Source: Flavobacterium sp. (GTDB lineage Bacteria; Bacteroidota; Bacteroidia; Flavobacteriales; Flavobacteriaceae). Taken from it: 64,000 nucleotides of DNA. The stretch spans positions 718,313 to 782,312 of the forward strand of contig NZ_JAGIAV010000002.1 of assembly GCF_017744675.1 (NCBI RefSeq), given 5' to 3'. Made by a program: the position numbers and the translations under genes. The notes below the pieces were generated by a model that ran no database searches, was not told the origin of the DNA, and saw nothing but the letters and a program-made list of their open reading frames with translations. Position 1 is the first letter of the stretch. Each line of letters opens with the position of its first letter. Shown piece after piece: positions 8,786 to 17,601 of the stretch.

Positions 8786-9718
8786 ATGAACAAAACAGTC
8801 ATTTATTTATCTCAACTTATTCTTTTATTGATTACAGTTGCGGCACAATCACAATCGGGAATTTCAGGCGAATTTAAACTCGATTATGTCCCTTTTTCTA
8901 AATACGTTAGACCAATGGACAGTACTAAAACAAATGCCGAAAGCAATTTTAAAAGAGCACAGATTGCTTTTGAAGTACCGCTTTCTTTAAAAATGGACCA
9001 ATACAATCATCCAAAACTGTGGTCTGTAGTGTTTAATGCTAGTTATGCCAAAATGGAAAACAGAAACTACAATATTCAAGATCTGCCAATAGAATTTCAA
9101 GGAGGGTTTCCAACAGAATTACTCAACACTCAAATTGGAGTTAAACATTTACGTTCTATTTCTCCATCTTGGTCTTTATTACTAATGGCTTCTGTTGGCG
9201 TTTATACCGATATGGTCGAAATTAATAAAGATGATGTCTTGCTGCAGGGAGGAGTTCTTTTTATTAAACAATTTAATCCCAAACTGGCTTTAGGGGTTGG
9301 ACCTGTTTTAACCAATAGTTTTGGTGTGCCAATGGTTCTTCCTGGAATTTATTTTAATTGGGAAACTACTGGAGCGTTACATTTTAAAATTACTTTTCCA
9401 GAAGGCGCAGAAGTTGGCTATCGAATGTCTGATACGTTTGACTTAAAAGCAGTAGTAGAATTAAGCGGAATGACAGCTGAAACCAAAATTGGAAATAAAT
9501 CTTCATTACTTGGATATCAGCAAATAATTGCAGGTTTAAGACCTCAGATAAAATTTGGAGAGCATTGGACTTTAGAACCAACGGGAGGAACTACGCTTCT
9601 AAGAAGTTTTTCTACAACTAACCGAAAAATCAAAGAAATTTTTAAAGAAAAAGATATTGCCGATCCAAAATTCACAACAACTTTTTATGGAGCAATAGCT
9701 CTAAAATGGAAATTCTAG
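8786..9718 (+). CDS. DUF6268-like outer-membrane beta-barrel protein
   Basis: 310 residues with a signal peptide at about 1-22 (MNKTVIYLSQLILLLITVAAQS). The rest is a series of amphipathic strands, ending ATTFYGAIALKWKF-like with the terminal aromatic residue needed for BAM recognition. I associate the overall pattern (FKRAQIAFEVPLSL, PSWSLLLMASVGVYTD, LAVGVGPV-like) with DUF6268 proteins, by memory. It is convergent with a LytTR-type two-component system; barrels of this kind are often found near such systems in Bacteroidota, but regulation is not shown here. Confidence 0.7.
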   Translation: MNKTVIYLSQLILLLITVAAQSQSGISGEFKLDYVPFSKYVRPMDSTKTNAESNFKRAQIAFEVPLSLKMDQYNHPKLWSVVFNASYAKMENRNYNIQDLPIEFQGGFPTELLNTQIGVKHLRSISPSWSLLLMASVGVYTDMVEINKDDVLLQGGVLFIKQFNPKLALGVGPVLTNSFGVPMVLPGIYFNWETTGALHFKITFPEGAEVGYRMSDTFDLKAVVELSGMTAETKIGNKSSLLGYQQIIAGLRPQIKFGEHWTLEPTGGTTLLRSFSTTNRKIKEIFKEKDIADPKFTTTFYGAIALKWKF

Positions 9719-9750
9719 AGCTATCGGCTTAACACAATTTATAAAAACTT

Positions 9751-9824
9751 AGCCAATGGTTTTAACCTTGGGGACGCAATGATAATCGCCTTCGTTTGTG
9801 TTCCCAAGGTTGAAACCTTGGGCT
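9751..9824. repeat. Intergenic stem-loop with CCTTGG core
   Basis: Two arms of about 30 bp pair imperfectly. The left is AGCCAATGGTTTTAACCTTG onward; the right holds CCCAAGGTTGAAACCTTGGG. They lie between two convergent genes and probably terminate transcription. The surrounding gap also holds a short duplication of the end of the response-regulator gene. Confidence 0.7.
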
Positions 9825-9922
9825 ATATTGACTTACATAATATTGAGCCATACCAAATCTGAAATCAAAAATCGTTAATCCGCGATCTAAAATAACTGAA
9901 CTTAATGGCATTACCCAACAAG

Positions 9923-10636
9923 TTATCGGCTTAACAAATTTTTATAAACTACCTCTTTCAATAAAACTTCTCTGCGAGTTCTTGAAATAGGTAGTTCTTG
10001 TCCTTTTATAAATAAACGTCCGCCAGAAACAGAATCGATATGGGTAACATTTACCAGAAATGATTTGTGAATTCTAAAGAAAATTTCTGCGGGAAGCGTT
10101 TCTTCTAATGAAATCATGGTTTGATGAATAATTAGTACTTTATCCTTAAAATGAAGCTTAGCATAATTTTGCATTCCTTCGATATACAGAATATCTATCC
10201 AGGAAATTTTCTGAAATCCTTCTTCCTGACGCACATATAAAAAAGGATCCAATTGATTTTGTTTTGGAGAATTCAGCATTTGATACCATTGCTTTGCTTT
10301 TAAAGATGCCTGATAAAAGCGCTGAAAAGTAATGGGCTTTAATAAATAATCTACAACTTGAAGTCGATATCCATCTAAAGCATGTTCGGAATAAGCAGTG
10401 GTAAAAATCGCTAATGGTGGATTCTCTAAAGATTCCAAAAACTCTAAACCGGACAAATAAGGCATATTTATATCCAGAAATAATAAATCTATCTGTTTTT
10501 CCTGAAGATAGGAAGTAGCTTCCAAAGCCGAAGCGCAAGTAGCTACAACTTCTAGAAAATCAATTTTAGACGCAAAATCCGCTATTCCGTTTCTTGCTAT
10601 AGGTTCATCATCGATAATGAGACATTTCATATTCAT
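9923..10636 (-). CDS. LytTR-family response regulator
   Basis: 237 residues from the chosen start. Residues 3-120 are a receiver domain with acidic pocket D9-D10 and phosphoacceptor D55 (LLFLDINMP). The C-terminal part (about 135-235) is a LytTR DNA-binding domain (IDILYIEGMQNYAKLH, LEETLPAEIFFRIHKSFLVNV). The frame stays open 99 bp further upstream, but that stretch consists of CGCAAAG-type intergenic repeats, so I start at the ATG at 10636; 10630 is also possible. The partner kinase lies about 305 bp upstream on the same strand. Confidence 0.9.
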   Translation of the reverse strand: MNMKCLIIDDEPIARNGIADFASKIDFLEVVATCASALEATSYLQEKQIDLLFLDINMPYLSGLEFLESLENPPLAIFTTAYSEHALDGYRLQVVDYLLKPITFQRFYQASLKAKQWYQMLNSPKQNQLDPFLYVRQEEGFQKISWIDILYIEGMQNYAKLHFKDKVLIIHQTMISLEETLPAEIFFRIHKSFLVNVTHIDSVSGGRLFIKGQELPISRTRREVLLKEVVYKNLLSR

Positions 10637-10941
10637 GGTTTTCTGTTTCAGGTTTTGTTTTTTGGTTTCCCGCAGATTTGGCAGATTTTTTTCTTTAACC
10701 GCAAAGTTCGCAAAGGTTTTACGCAAAGTTCGCAAAGTTTTTATTTTTAAAAGGATGCAAAGATCACTAAGCGTTGCGGATTAAAAAAATCGTGCTAATT
10801 CGTGCAATTCGTGGCTAAAATAAAATCATTTAATCCTTATGATCTGTGGCTAAAAATTCAACCGCAAAGTACACAAAGCAATACGTTAAGATTTCGAAGA
10901 TTAAAAATTCGTGCTCATTTGTGTAATTTGTGGCTAAAAAA
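10637..10941. repeat. 305-bp repeat-filled gap between kinase and response regulator
   Basis: The gap holds words such as GCAAAGTTCGCAAAG and pairs of related blocks: CGTGCTAATTCGTGCAATTCG near 10790 and a degenerate CGTGCTCATTTGTGTAATTTG near 10910, each followed by TGGCTAAAA. No gene is supported in it. Such a long gap is unusual inside a kinase-regulator pair. Confidence 0.7.
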
Positions 10942-11991
10942 TCATTTCAAATCTAAAACCACTTCAACTGTAAAGTCCGAATCGGTTTTATGGATATTCA
11001 ATTTATGTTTTTCGGGATATTGTATTTCCAGTCTTTTCTTTACATTCTCCAAACCTAATCCCTGATTTTTTGAAGGCATTTTGTATTGTTCCGTATAAGA
11101 GTTTTCAATTTTAAAGTTCAATTGATTGTTATGCTGCTTGCAGGACAAATGCACATATCTTTTCTGATCCGGAAGTCTTGAAACATGTTTAAAGGCATTC
11201 TCAATTAATGGGACCAAAAGCAAAGGCACAATTTGAAGCTGTCCATCTTCAATATTCCATTTGCTTTTTACCTCGAGTTCATTTCCCCATCTGGTTTCCT
11301 CGACAGCAATTAAGTCTTTCAAATATTTAATTTCAAGGTGCAAAGGCACATATTCTTTATTGCATTCGTACAATTGGTATCTCAAAATATCCGAAAACTG
11401 AACCAATAAATCTGAAGCCAGCTTTACATCGCTTTGCATCAGAATATGAATATGGTTTAAAATATTAAACATTAAATGCGGATTGATCTGATCTTGCAAA
11501 ATCTTGATTTGAGCCTCTAAATGAACTTGTTTCAATTCGGCATGACTTCTTTCGATAGCATTATGTTCCTGATAAAAACGAAGTCCGCAGGCAGTACTGC
11601 TTATTAAAATTGCTGCTGGAATGCTGCCATAAAATTGTGTCCATAAAAATTCAAGTGTACTTAAGTTAGCTTGATCAGGATATACCCTACTTCTGGATTC
11701 TGGGTTTGAAAAAACAGCATAAATTGTAGCCAAACAAAACGACAAAACAAGCACAACTGCAAAACCTTGCAAGGCAAACAAAGCCATTTTGTTTTTCTTT
11801 AAAGCTCGAGGCAATAATACATCACTTAAAAAATGCGCTAAAGCGGTTGAACAAAATAAAATTAAAATAGACTGAGAAAAAGCAGACCAAAAACTGTAAT
11901 CTTCTATTAGCTGTCCCCAAATTGTAAAACCTAACAGACACCAGAAAAAGACTAAAAACATCCAGTGTCTATTTTTATTAATTGCAATCAT
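10942..11991 (-). CDS. LytS/YehU-type sensor histidine kinase
   Basis: 349 residues. Four hydrophobic segments (about 10-28, 38-58, 70-92 and 120-138) precede a His_kinase domain with the phospho-site H172 in QINPHLMFNILNHI, then an ATPase domain with PLIENAFKH (N box) and NQGLGLENVKKRL (G box). It lacks a periplasmic sensor domain, so the membrane part itself probably senses the signal. It should phosphorylate the LytTR regulator downstream. The targets are not visible, but beta-barrel genes lie on both sides. Confidence 0.9.
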   Translation of the reverse strand: MIAINKNRHWMFLVFFWCLLGFTIWGQLIEDYSFWSAFSQSILILFCSTALAHFLSDVLLPRALKKNKMALFALQGFAVVLVLSFCLATIYAVFSNPESRSRVYPDQANLSTLEFLWTQFYGSIPAAILISSTACGLRFYQEHNAIERSHAELKQVHLEAQIKILQDQINPHLMFNILNHIHILMQSDVKLASDLLVQFSDILRYQLYECNKEYVPLHLEIKYLKDLIAVEETRWGNELEVKSKWNIEDGQLQIVPLLLVPLIENAFKHVSRLPDQKRYVHLSCKQHNNQLNFKIENSYTEQYKMPSKNQGLGLENVKKRLEIQYPEKHKLNIHKTDSDFTVEVVLDLK

Positions 11992-12105
11992 CTATAATTT
12001 AATTAGAAAATTTAACATCAAAAGTAGCCCTATATTTTTTAACGAAACAGCAAAGAACCCAAAAGATTCTTTGCTGCATAATAGGGAAAACGATTAAAAA
12101 TTGTG

Positions 12106-12705
12106 CTATAAGAAAAAATAGCCAACACCGATATTAAATGAATTAGGTTTTGAACTAAAACTTTTACTCACATTATTTAGTCCGCCTTGATAGGTTAAAT
12201 CAACCGTAAATTTCCAAACCTCAACACCTGCTCCAACCTGATATCCGATATTAGATTTATCAAATTTGCCATACGCGTTTTTCAATTGGTTTATTGATGT
12301 AAAGTTTTCATCCAAAACATAAGAATATATTCCTCCAGCAAAAACTCTAACATTTATCGTAGAATAATCAATCACTTTATAACCGACAACTAAGGGCACT
12401 TCAATGCTTTTCCATTTTGCATTTTTAGAAACTGACGAAGTTGTTTCTTCAATTTTGGAAGATTTCTCACTGTAAAGGATTTCATTCTGAATATAAAATC
12501 GCTTATAATCAAATCGAGCCATAACGCCTCCAAAATAGCCCACAGCATATTTTGAACTGAAATCGTCTGAAACTGGCAACTCAGAATAATTTGAACCGCC
12601 TTTTATTCCCAAATGAACCGGAAATGCAGATTGAGCATTGATTTTAGAAGAAATTAATCCTAATAAGAAAATAGTAGTTAGCAATAATAATTTGTACATG
12701 TTCAT
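12106..12705 (-). CDS. PorT-like outer-membrane beta-barrel protein
   Basis: 199 residues from the chosen ATG. The frame extends 36 bp upstream, but MNMYKLLLLTTIFLLGLISS makes a clean signal peptide ending SKINAQ. The mature protein has the LGIKGGSNYSEL and VGYKVIDYSTINVRVFAGG pattern of the outer-membrane beta-barrel (PorT-like, OMP_b-brl_2) family and ends in the aromatic FNIGVGYFFL. The role is unknown. It follows no partner gene, with about 150 bp to PPK2 and 114 bp to the kinase. Confidence 0.75.
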   Translation of the reverse strand: MNMYKLLLLTTIFLLGLISSKINAQSAFPVHLGIKGGSNYSELPVSDDFSSKYAVGYFGGVMARFDYKRFYIQNEILYSEKSSKIEETTSSVSKNAKWKSIEVPLVVGYKVIDYSTINVRVFAGGIYSYVLDENFTSINQLKNAYGKFDKSNIGYQVGAGVEVWKFTVDLTYQGGLNNVSKSFSSKPNSFNIGVGYFFL

Positions 12706-12853
12706 GATAATAGTTTTTATTAATTTGATGCAAAGGAGCACAAACCATAAGCGCTATTAAAATTAGTTTGATGAACTACATTGTTGTTTTGACCAACGGA
12801 ATTTACAAATACAGTTTCAAGAAGTATCTAACTGCAATTCTCGAATTGACTAA

Positions 12854-13738
12854 TTACTTTACCTTCTCGCCCAATTCTTTTTTATACAATTCGATATTTG
12901 CAGCTGTTTTTTCGTCCATTTCTGGTTCCTTAATATCGGTATGCTTTTTCATTTCTTCCCAAATAATTTTAGCTACAATATAGCGTGACATCTCCTTATC
13001 GTCTGCAGGAACAATGTACCATGGCGCGTGCAGAGTCGATGTTTTATTGATTGCTTCTTCATAATATTTCATATACTCGTCCCAATAGCCGCGCTCTTTC
13101 AAGTCTCCAGGCGAAAACTTCCAATTGTGTTTTTCTTCTTCCAGACGTCGCAGTAAACGCTGGCGCTGTTCTTCCTTGCTCAAATGCAAATAGAACTTCA
13201 TTACAATTGTGCCATTCTGGCAAATATGCTTTTCAAAATTATTGATCTGTTCAATTCTATTTTTCCAAAAATCAGGCGTTAAATCATCAACCGATTCAAT
13301 CCCTGGCAAGTTTTCACCTAAAATATACTCAGGATGCACGCGAGTCACCAAAACATTTTCGTAATGCGTTCTATTAAAAATCGCAAACTTCCCTTTTTCT
13401 GGAAGCGCAATATAATGGCGCCATAAATAATCATGTTCTAATTCTGTCGAAGTCGGCGTTTTAAAACTATGCACCACTACTCCACGCGGATTAAATTCTT
13501 TAAAAACTTCCCGAATCAAACTATCTTTCCCCGAAGTATCCATTCCTTGAAGGCAAATCAAAACCGAATATTTGTTGTGCGCATACATAACATCTTGCAA
13601 ATCGCTCAATTTGGCTTGTACTTTATCTAATTTTTCCTCTTTTTCATCGTCATCTGCTTTTACCGACAATAAAGTCGGAATGTCTTTGAGCTTAATTTTT
13701 TCTACAACTTTAAAATCTTTCGGATCTATTGATTTCAT
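12854..13738 (-). CDS. Polyphosphate kinase 2 family protein
   Basis: 294 residues of the PPK2 fold, a P-loop kinase. Walker A is GMDTSGKD at residues 65-72, followed by IREVFKEFNPRGVVVHSFK, the lid and Walker B region AIFNRTHYENVLVTRVHPEY, and RLLRRLEEEKHNWKFSPGDL. PPK2 enzymes use inorganic polyphosphate to phosphorylate NMPs or NDPs; single-domain proteins of this length are class I to III. Which nucleotide is used cannot be told from the motifs. It is divergent from the DUF6929-like gene. Confidence 0.92.
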   Translation of the reverse strand: MKSIDPKDFKVVEKIKLKDIPTLLSVKADDDEKEEKLDKVQAKLSDLQDVMYAHNKYSVLICLQGMDTSGKDSLIREVFKEFNPRGVVVHSFKTPTSTELEHDYLWRHYIALPEKGKFAIFNRTHYENVLVTRVHPEYILGENLPGIESVDDLTPDFWKNRIEQINNFEKHICQNGTIVMKFYLHLSKEEQRQRLLRRLEEEKHNWKFSPGDLKERGYWDEYMKYYEEAINKTSTLHAPWYIVPADDKEMSRYIVAKIIWEEMKKHTDIKEPEMDEKTAANIELYKKELGEKVK

Positions 13739-13833
13739 ATCTTTTTCAATTTTTGTCTTATAAATATAGTAATTTTACGAATTCCGATCGGTATCGGAAC
13801 TGCTATTCATTGCAATATTCAATAGAAAACTTC

Positions 13834-14670
13834 ATGGAAAAATTCACATTAGAAATATTATTTCAAATTATCGGAATCGGTTCTGCATCAGGATTATTTT
13901 TCAATAACAATTCACTTTACGTAATTGGCGACAACAGCGGATTTCTGTACGAATACAATATCGAAAACAAACAATTAAACCAACATGCTTTAATTGACAA
14001 TCCGACGCAAAATATTCCGAAAAACCTAAAACCCGATTTCGAATCTCTAACACATCATAATGATACATTGTATGTTTTTGGCTCTGGTTCAACCGAAAAT
14101 CGAAACAAAATGATTGAGTTTGATATGAAATCAAAAACCGTTTTACAAAAAAATAATTTAGTCGATCTGTATGCGGTAATGCAGAATTTCAGTGAAATAA
14201 AACCAAAAGATTTTAATCTGGAGGGTGCTATTTTTGATGGAGAAAACTGGTATTTATTCAATCGCGGAAATGGCGTAACCAACAAAAACACCATTTTTAC
14301 GATTCATGCCAAAAATCTCGGAGAAGAATTTGCCTTGATTTCTGTCAATTACAAACTTCCAAAAATAAAAGGCGTTCGCTCCAGTTTTACAGATGCCATT
14401 TTGGTCGATGATAAAATCTATTTCCTTTCAACCGCAGAAGACACCAAATCTACTTACGATGACGGCGAAATCTTAGGAAGTTTTATCGGAAGAATCGACG
14501 TGAAAACCATGAAAATAGATTTCACCCAAAAAATTACAGCAACCAATAAATTTGAAGGCTTAACTCTTTACAAAAAAGAAAATAATAAAATAGAGTTTTT
14601 ACTTTGCGAAGACAATGATACAGAGGTTTTAGAAACTAAGATTTATAAATTAACGTTGCCGATTAAATAA
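13834..14670 (+). CDS. DUF6929-like beta-propeller protein
   Basis: 278 residues from the ATG at 13834. The frame is open up to 13729 but would then overlap the start of ppk2, so the internal ATG is preferred. It shows repeated short strands with LYVIGDNSGFLYEYNIE, LYVFGSGSTENRNKM, WYLFNRGNG and IYFLSTAEDT, the pattern of a small beta-propeller. I match it to DUF6929 by memory. No clear signal peptide is seen. It is followed 73 bp later by the prolyl oligopeptidase on the same strand. Confidence 0.65.
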   Translation: MEKFTLEILFQIIGIGSASGLFFNNNSLYVIGDNSGFLYEYNIENKQLNQHALIDNPTQNIPKNLKPDFESLTHHNDTLYVFGSGSTENRNKMIEFDMKSKTVLQKNNLVDLYAVMQNFSEIKPKDFNLEGAIFDGENWYLFNRGNGVTNKNTIFTIHAKNLGEEFALISVNYKLPKIKGVRSSFTDAILVDDKIYFLSTAEDTKSTYDDGEILGSFIGRIDVKTMKIDFTQKITATNKFEGLTLYKKENNKIEFLLCEDNDTEVLETKIYKLTLPIK

Positions 14671-14743
14671 ATCGTAACATTTTTCTTAAAATTGCGTCTT
14701 TTATACCAAAATCAAATAACTTAAGATAACCAATTTTAAAATA

Positions 14744-16900
14744 ATGATCAGAAAAACCGCTTTCGCTCTTTTAGTTTTTATTACAAGTCAAGCCTCACAA
14801 GCTCAGTACAAATATCCTACGACTCCTGAACGTCCTGTTGTAGATGACTATTTTGGAACAAAAATCACAGATTCATACAGATGGCTTGAAGACATGAACA
14901 ATCCTGAAGTTCAAAAATGGTTCAAAGACGAATCGGATTATACCAATTCTATTGTGAAAACAATTTCTGGACGTGATGTTCTTTTTAATAGAATAAAAGA
15001 AATTCAAGCTTTGGGTGGAGATCAATACGGATATATTAGACAGGTTGGTGATATTTTCTACTACACAAAAAATAAAAAGCAAGAAAACATATATAAGTTG
15101 TATTTCCGTAAAAACAGAAATGGAGCTGAAATTTTACTATTAGATCCAAATACAATTGCTAAAGGTGCAACTATTACCAATTTTAATATTAGTCCTGATA
15201 ATAAAAAATTAGCTATAACCATATCTGAAGGTGGTGCAGAAGTTTGCGACCTAAAAATTATGGATCTCGAATCGAAAAAATTCCTTTCAGATAAACTTAC
15301 GCCTGTTTGGAGCGAATTTCCTTTTGAATTTACTCCAGACAGTAAAGCCATAACATATACACAAATGGCTACGAGAGATAATACAAGTGATGATTTTTTG
15401 AAGAACATGAAAGCTTTTTTACATGTTATTGGCACTGATCCAAAAACAGATAAAATATTGGCTTCAAAAGAAAACAATCCTGAATTAGGAATTCTAGCTG
15501 CACAATTTCCTTATGTTAAATTACCTGATGATTATTCGTATATTATTTTAGATATTGGATCTACAAAAAATGAAGAATTCTCATTTTATGCTCCATTCTC
15601 AGAATTAGGAAAATCAAAAATTAATTGGAAACCATTAGTAAAATTTGAAGATGATGTAACAGATAGTCAAATTATTGGTGATAAAGTTTTTTTTCTTACT
15701 CATAAAAATGCTCCTAATTACAAACTGGCATATACAAGTCTAAAAAATCCAGATTTTAATAATCCAACGATTCTTGTTCCAGAAAACGATAAAGTTATAC
15801 GAAGATTAAGAAAGTCTAAAAACTTCATTTTCTATAATTTGAGCGACGGAATCAATCAGGAAGTTTTTCAAGTTAATGCCAAAACTTTAGAAATCAAAAA
15901 AATTCCACTTCCAGCGGGTTCTAATGCATCATATCCATTAAGTCCACGTCAAAACGATAACATGATGCTGTTTAACAATGGCTGGGTTACACCTTCTACT
16001 GATTATGATTATGACGCCCAAACTGGCAAATTAGAAAAAAGCAAAGAATTAACCGCTAATGGTTCTTTTCCTGACTTTAGCAAAAATTATATTGTAAAAG
16101 AAGTAGAAGTACCAAGTCACGATGGCGTAATGGTACCCTTATCTATTATTTATCCTAAAAATATAAAAATGGATAGTTCAACACCCTGCTATATTACAGG
16201 ATATGGAGCATATGGAATTAGTCAGTATCCTTATTTTGTAGGTCCAAGTTTAATGACACTATTGGAACAAAATACTATTGTTGCATTTGCCCATCCCCGC
16301 GGAGGAGGCGAAAAAGGCAATCAATGGCACTTAGATGGGATGAAAGCTAAAAAGCCAAATACTTGGAAAGATTTTATTGCTTGTTCAGAATATTTGGTAA
16401 AAGAAAAATATACTTCTAAAGAAAAACTTATTGGAAATGGAGTAAGTATGGGAGGTGTATTAATTGGAAGAGCAATTACAGAACGTCCCGATCTTTATAA
16501 AGTAGCACTGGTTGAAGTAGGTTGTACCAATGCAATTCGAATGGAAACTTCTCCAAATGGAGCAAATCAAATTCCAGAGATCGGAACTTTAAAAAATGAA
16601 GAAGATGTGAAATATATTTTAGAAATGGATTCGCAAAGCAAAGTGAAGAAAGGCGAAAAATATCCAGCTACTTTCATTCGTACAGGAATTAATGATCCTA
16701 GAGTTGCACCATGGGAACCTGGTAAGTTTGCTGCAATATTGCAAAATTATAATAGCTCAGAAAATCCAATTTTGTTACACGTTAACTATGCCAACGGACA
16801 TCATTCAAGTGACTTAGATGTTACTTACGGTGATGAAGCAGACATGTGGGCATTTGCATTATGGCAGGTTGGAAACACTAAGTTTCAGCTTAAAAAGTAA
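14744..16900 (+). CDS. Prolyl oligopeptidase family serine peptidase (S9A)
   Basis: 718 residues with a signal peptide at about 1-20 (MIRKTAFALLVFITSQASQA), so it acts in the periplasm. It has an N-terminal strand (YPTTPERPVVDDYFGTKI), a seven-bladed propeller (about 80-430) and a C-terminal alpha/beta hydrolase. The triad is S568 in GNGVSMGG, D651 in GINDPRVAP and H686 in YANGHHSS. YGAYGISQYPYF and AHPRGGGEKG are S9A hallmarks. The nucleophile elbow is GVSMGG where most family members have GGSNGG. It cleaves short peptides after proline if typical. A strong terminator follows. Confidence 0.92.
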   Translation: MIRKTAFALLVFITSQASQAQYKYPTTPERPVVDDYFGTKITDSYRWLEDMNNPEVQKWFKDESDYTNSIVKTISGRDVLFNRIKEIQALGGDQYGYIRQVGDIFYYTKNKKQENIYKLYFRKNRNGAEILLLDPNTIAKGATITNFNISPDNKKLAITISEGGAEVCDLKIMDLESKKFLSDKLTPVWSEFPFEFTPDSKAITYTQMATRDNTSDDFLKNMKAFLHVIGTDPKTDKILASKENNPELGILAAQFPYVKLPDDYSYIILDIGSTKNEEFSFYAPFSELGKSKINWKPLVKFEDDVTDSQIIGDKVFFLTHKNAPNYKLAYTSLKNPDFNNPTILVPENDKVIRRLRKSKNFIFYNLSDGINQEVFQVNAKTLEIKKIPLPAGSNASYPLSPRQNDNMMLFNNGWVTPSTDYDYDAQTGKLEKSKELTANGSFPDFSKNYIVKEVEVPSHDGVMVPLSIIYPKNIKMDSSTPCYITGYGAYGISQYPYFVGPSLMTLLEQNTIVAFAHPRGGGEKGNQWHLDGMKAKKPNTWKDFIACSEYLVKEKYTSKEKLIGNGVSMGGVLIGRAITERPDLYKVALVEVGCTNAIRMETSPNGANQIPEIGTLKNEEDVKYILEMDSQSKVKKGEKYPATFIRTGINDPRVAPWEPGKFAAILQNYNSSENPILLHVNYANGHHSSDLDVTYGDEADMWAFALWQVGNTKFQLKK

Positions 16901-16920
16901 AATCACAAAATATAATTTCA

Positions 16921-16964
16921 AAAAATCTGTAGAAGTAACTTAGTCCTTCTACAGATTTTTTTTG
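16921..16964 (+). terminator. Rho-independent terminator
   Basis: A perfect 15-bp stem, AAAAATCTGTAGAAG with CTTCTACAGATTTTT, a 10-nt loop, then more T. It ends the prolyl oligopeptidase transcript. Confidence 0.9.
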
Positions 16965-17062
16965 CTTTCGCTGAAAAGCAAAAATGATTATTTTTATTTT
17001 TTTTTTCACCCCGTTCCAACCTTTTTATCTTTTTCGCTCTCTATATAAGAAAGACAACAATT

Positions 17063-17599
17063 GTGATAAACGAGACTCAAATAGCAAACTGTAAAAAAAT
17101 GCACCGCGATGCGCAGCGTGAGGTGTACGAATACATGGCACCGAAGTTGTACCGCCTTTGTAAAAGATATTTAAAAAAGGAAGAAGAAATTGAAGAAGCA
17201 CTAGCCGATTCGTTCTTCACTATTTTCACCAAACTAGATCAGTTAAAAGAAGCTTATGCTTTTGAAGCTTGGGCAAAAAGAATAACGGTGAATCATTGTT
17301 TGGCAACGATTAGAAAAGCGACTAACTTTAATATGTATCTCGACGACGTAAAGCGGATTTCTCAGCCTTCTGTTGATGAATTGAATACGTTGGAAGAAGA
17401 AGATCTGCTTAATTTATTAAACCATATTCCAGACGGCTGTAAAACGGTGTTTAACCTTTTTGTTATTGAAGGTTACGGACACAAAGAAATAGCCGAAATG
17501 CTAAAGATCTCTGAAGGCACCTCAAAATCACAATTGAATGCTGCTAAGACCAAATTGAAAGAACTGGTTAATAAATTGTATTATCAAAAAGCAAAATAG
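17063..17599 (+). CDS. ECF-type RNA polymerase sigma factor
   Basis: 178 residues. Region 2 (about 20-85) contains YEYMAPKLYRLCKRYLKKEEEIEEALADSFF and region 4 (about 120-170) contains LLNHIPDGCKTVFNLFVIEGYGHKEIAEMLKISEGTSKSQL. There is no N-terminal extension. The start is a GTG giving MINETQIANCKKMHRD; no ATG occurs before region 2. It is followed after 2 bp by a one-TM protein that looks like its anti-sigma factor, so the pair is translationally linked. Confidence 0.92.
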   Translation: MINETQIANCKKMHRDAQREVYEYMAPKLYRLCKRYLKKEEEIEEALADSFFTIFTKLDQLKEAYAFEAWAKRITVNHCLATIRKATNFNMYLDDVKRISQPSVDELNTLEEEDLLNLLNHIPDGCKTVFNLFVIEGYGHKEIAEMLKISEGTSKSQLNAAKTKLKELVNKLYYQKAK

Positions 17600-17601
17600 T
17601 C

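Noticed and set aside
10158..10538. Second minus-strand frame inside the LytTR regulator gene
   Set aside because: It overlaps the receiver domain in another frame; the regulator itself is well supported.
10802..11065. 87-codon plus-strand frame across the kinase end and the gap
   Set aside because: Built from the gap repeats and the complement of the kinase C-terminus.
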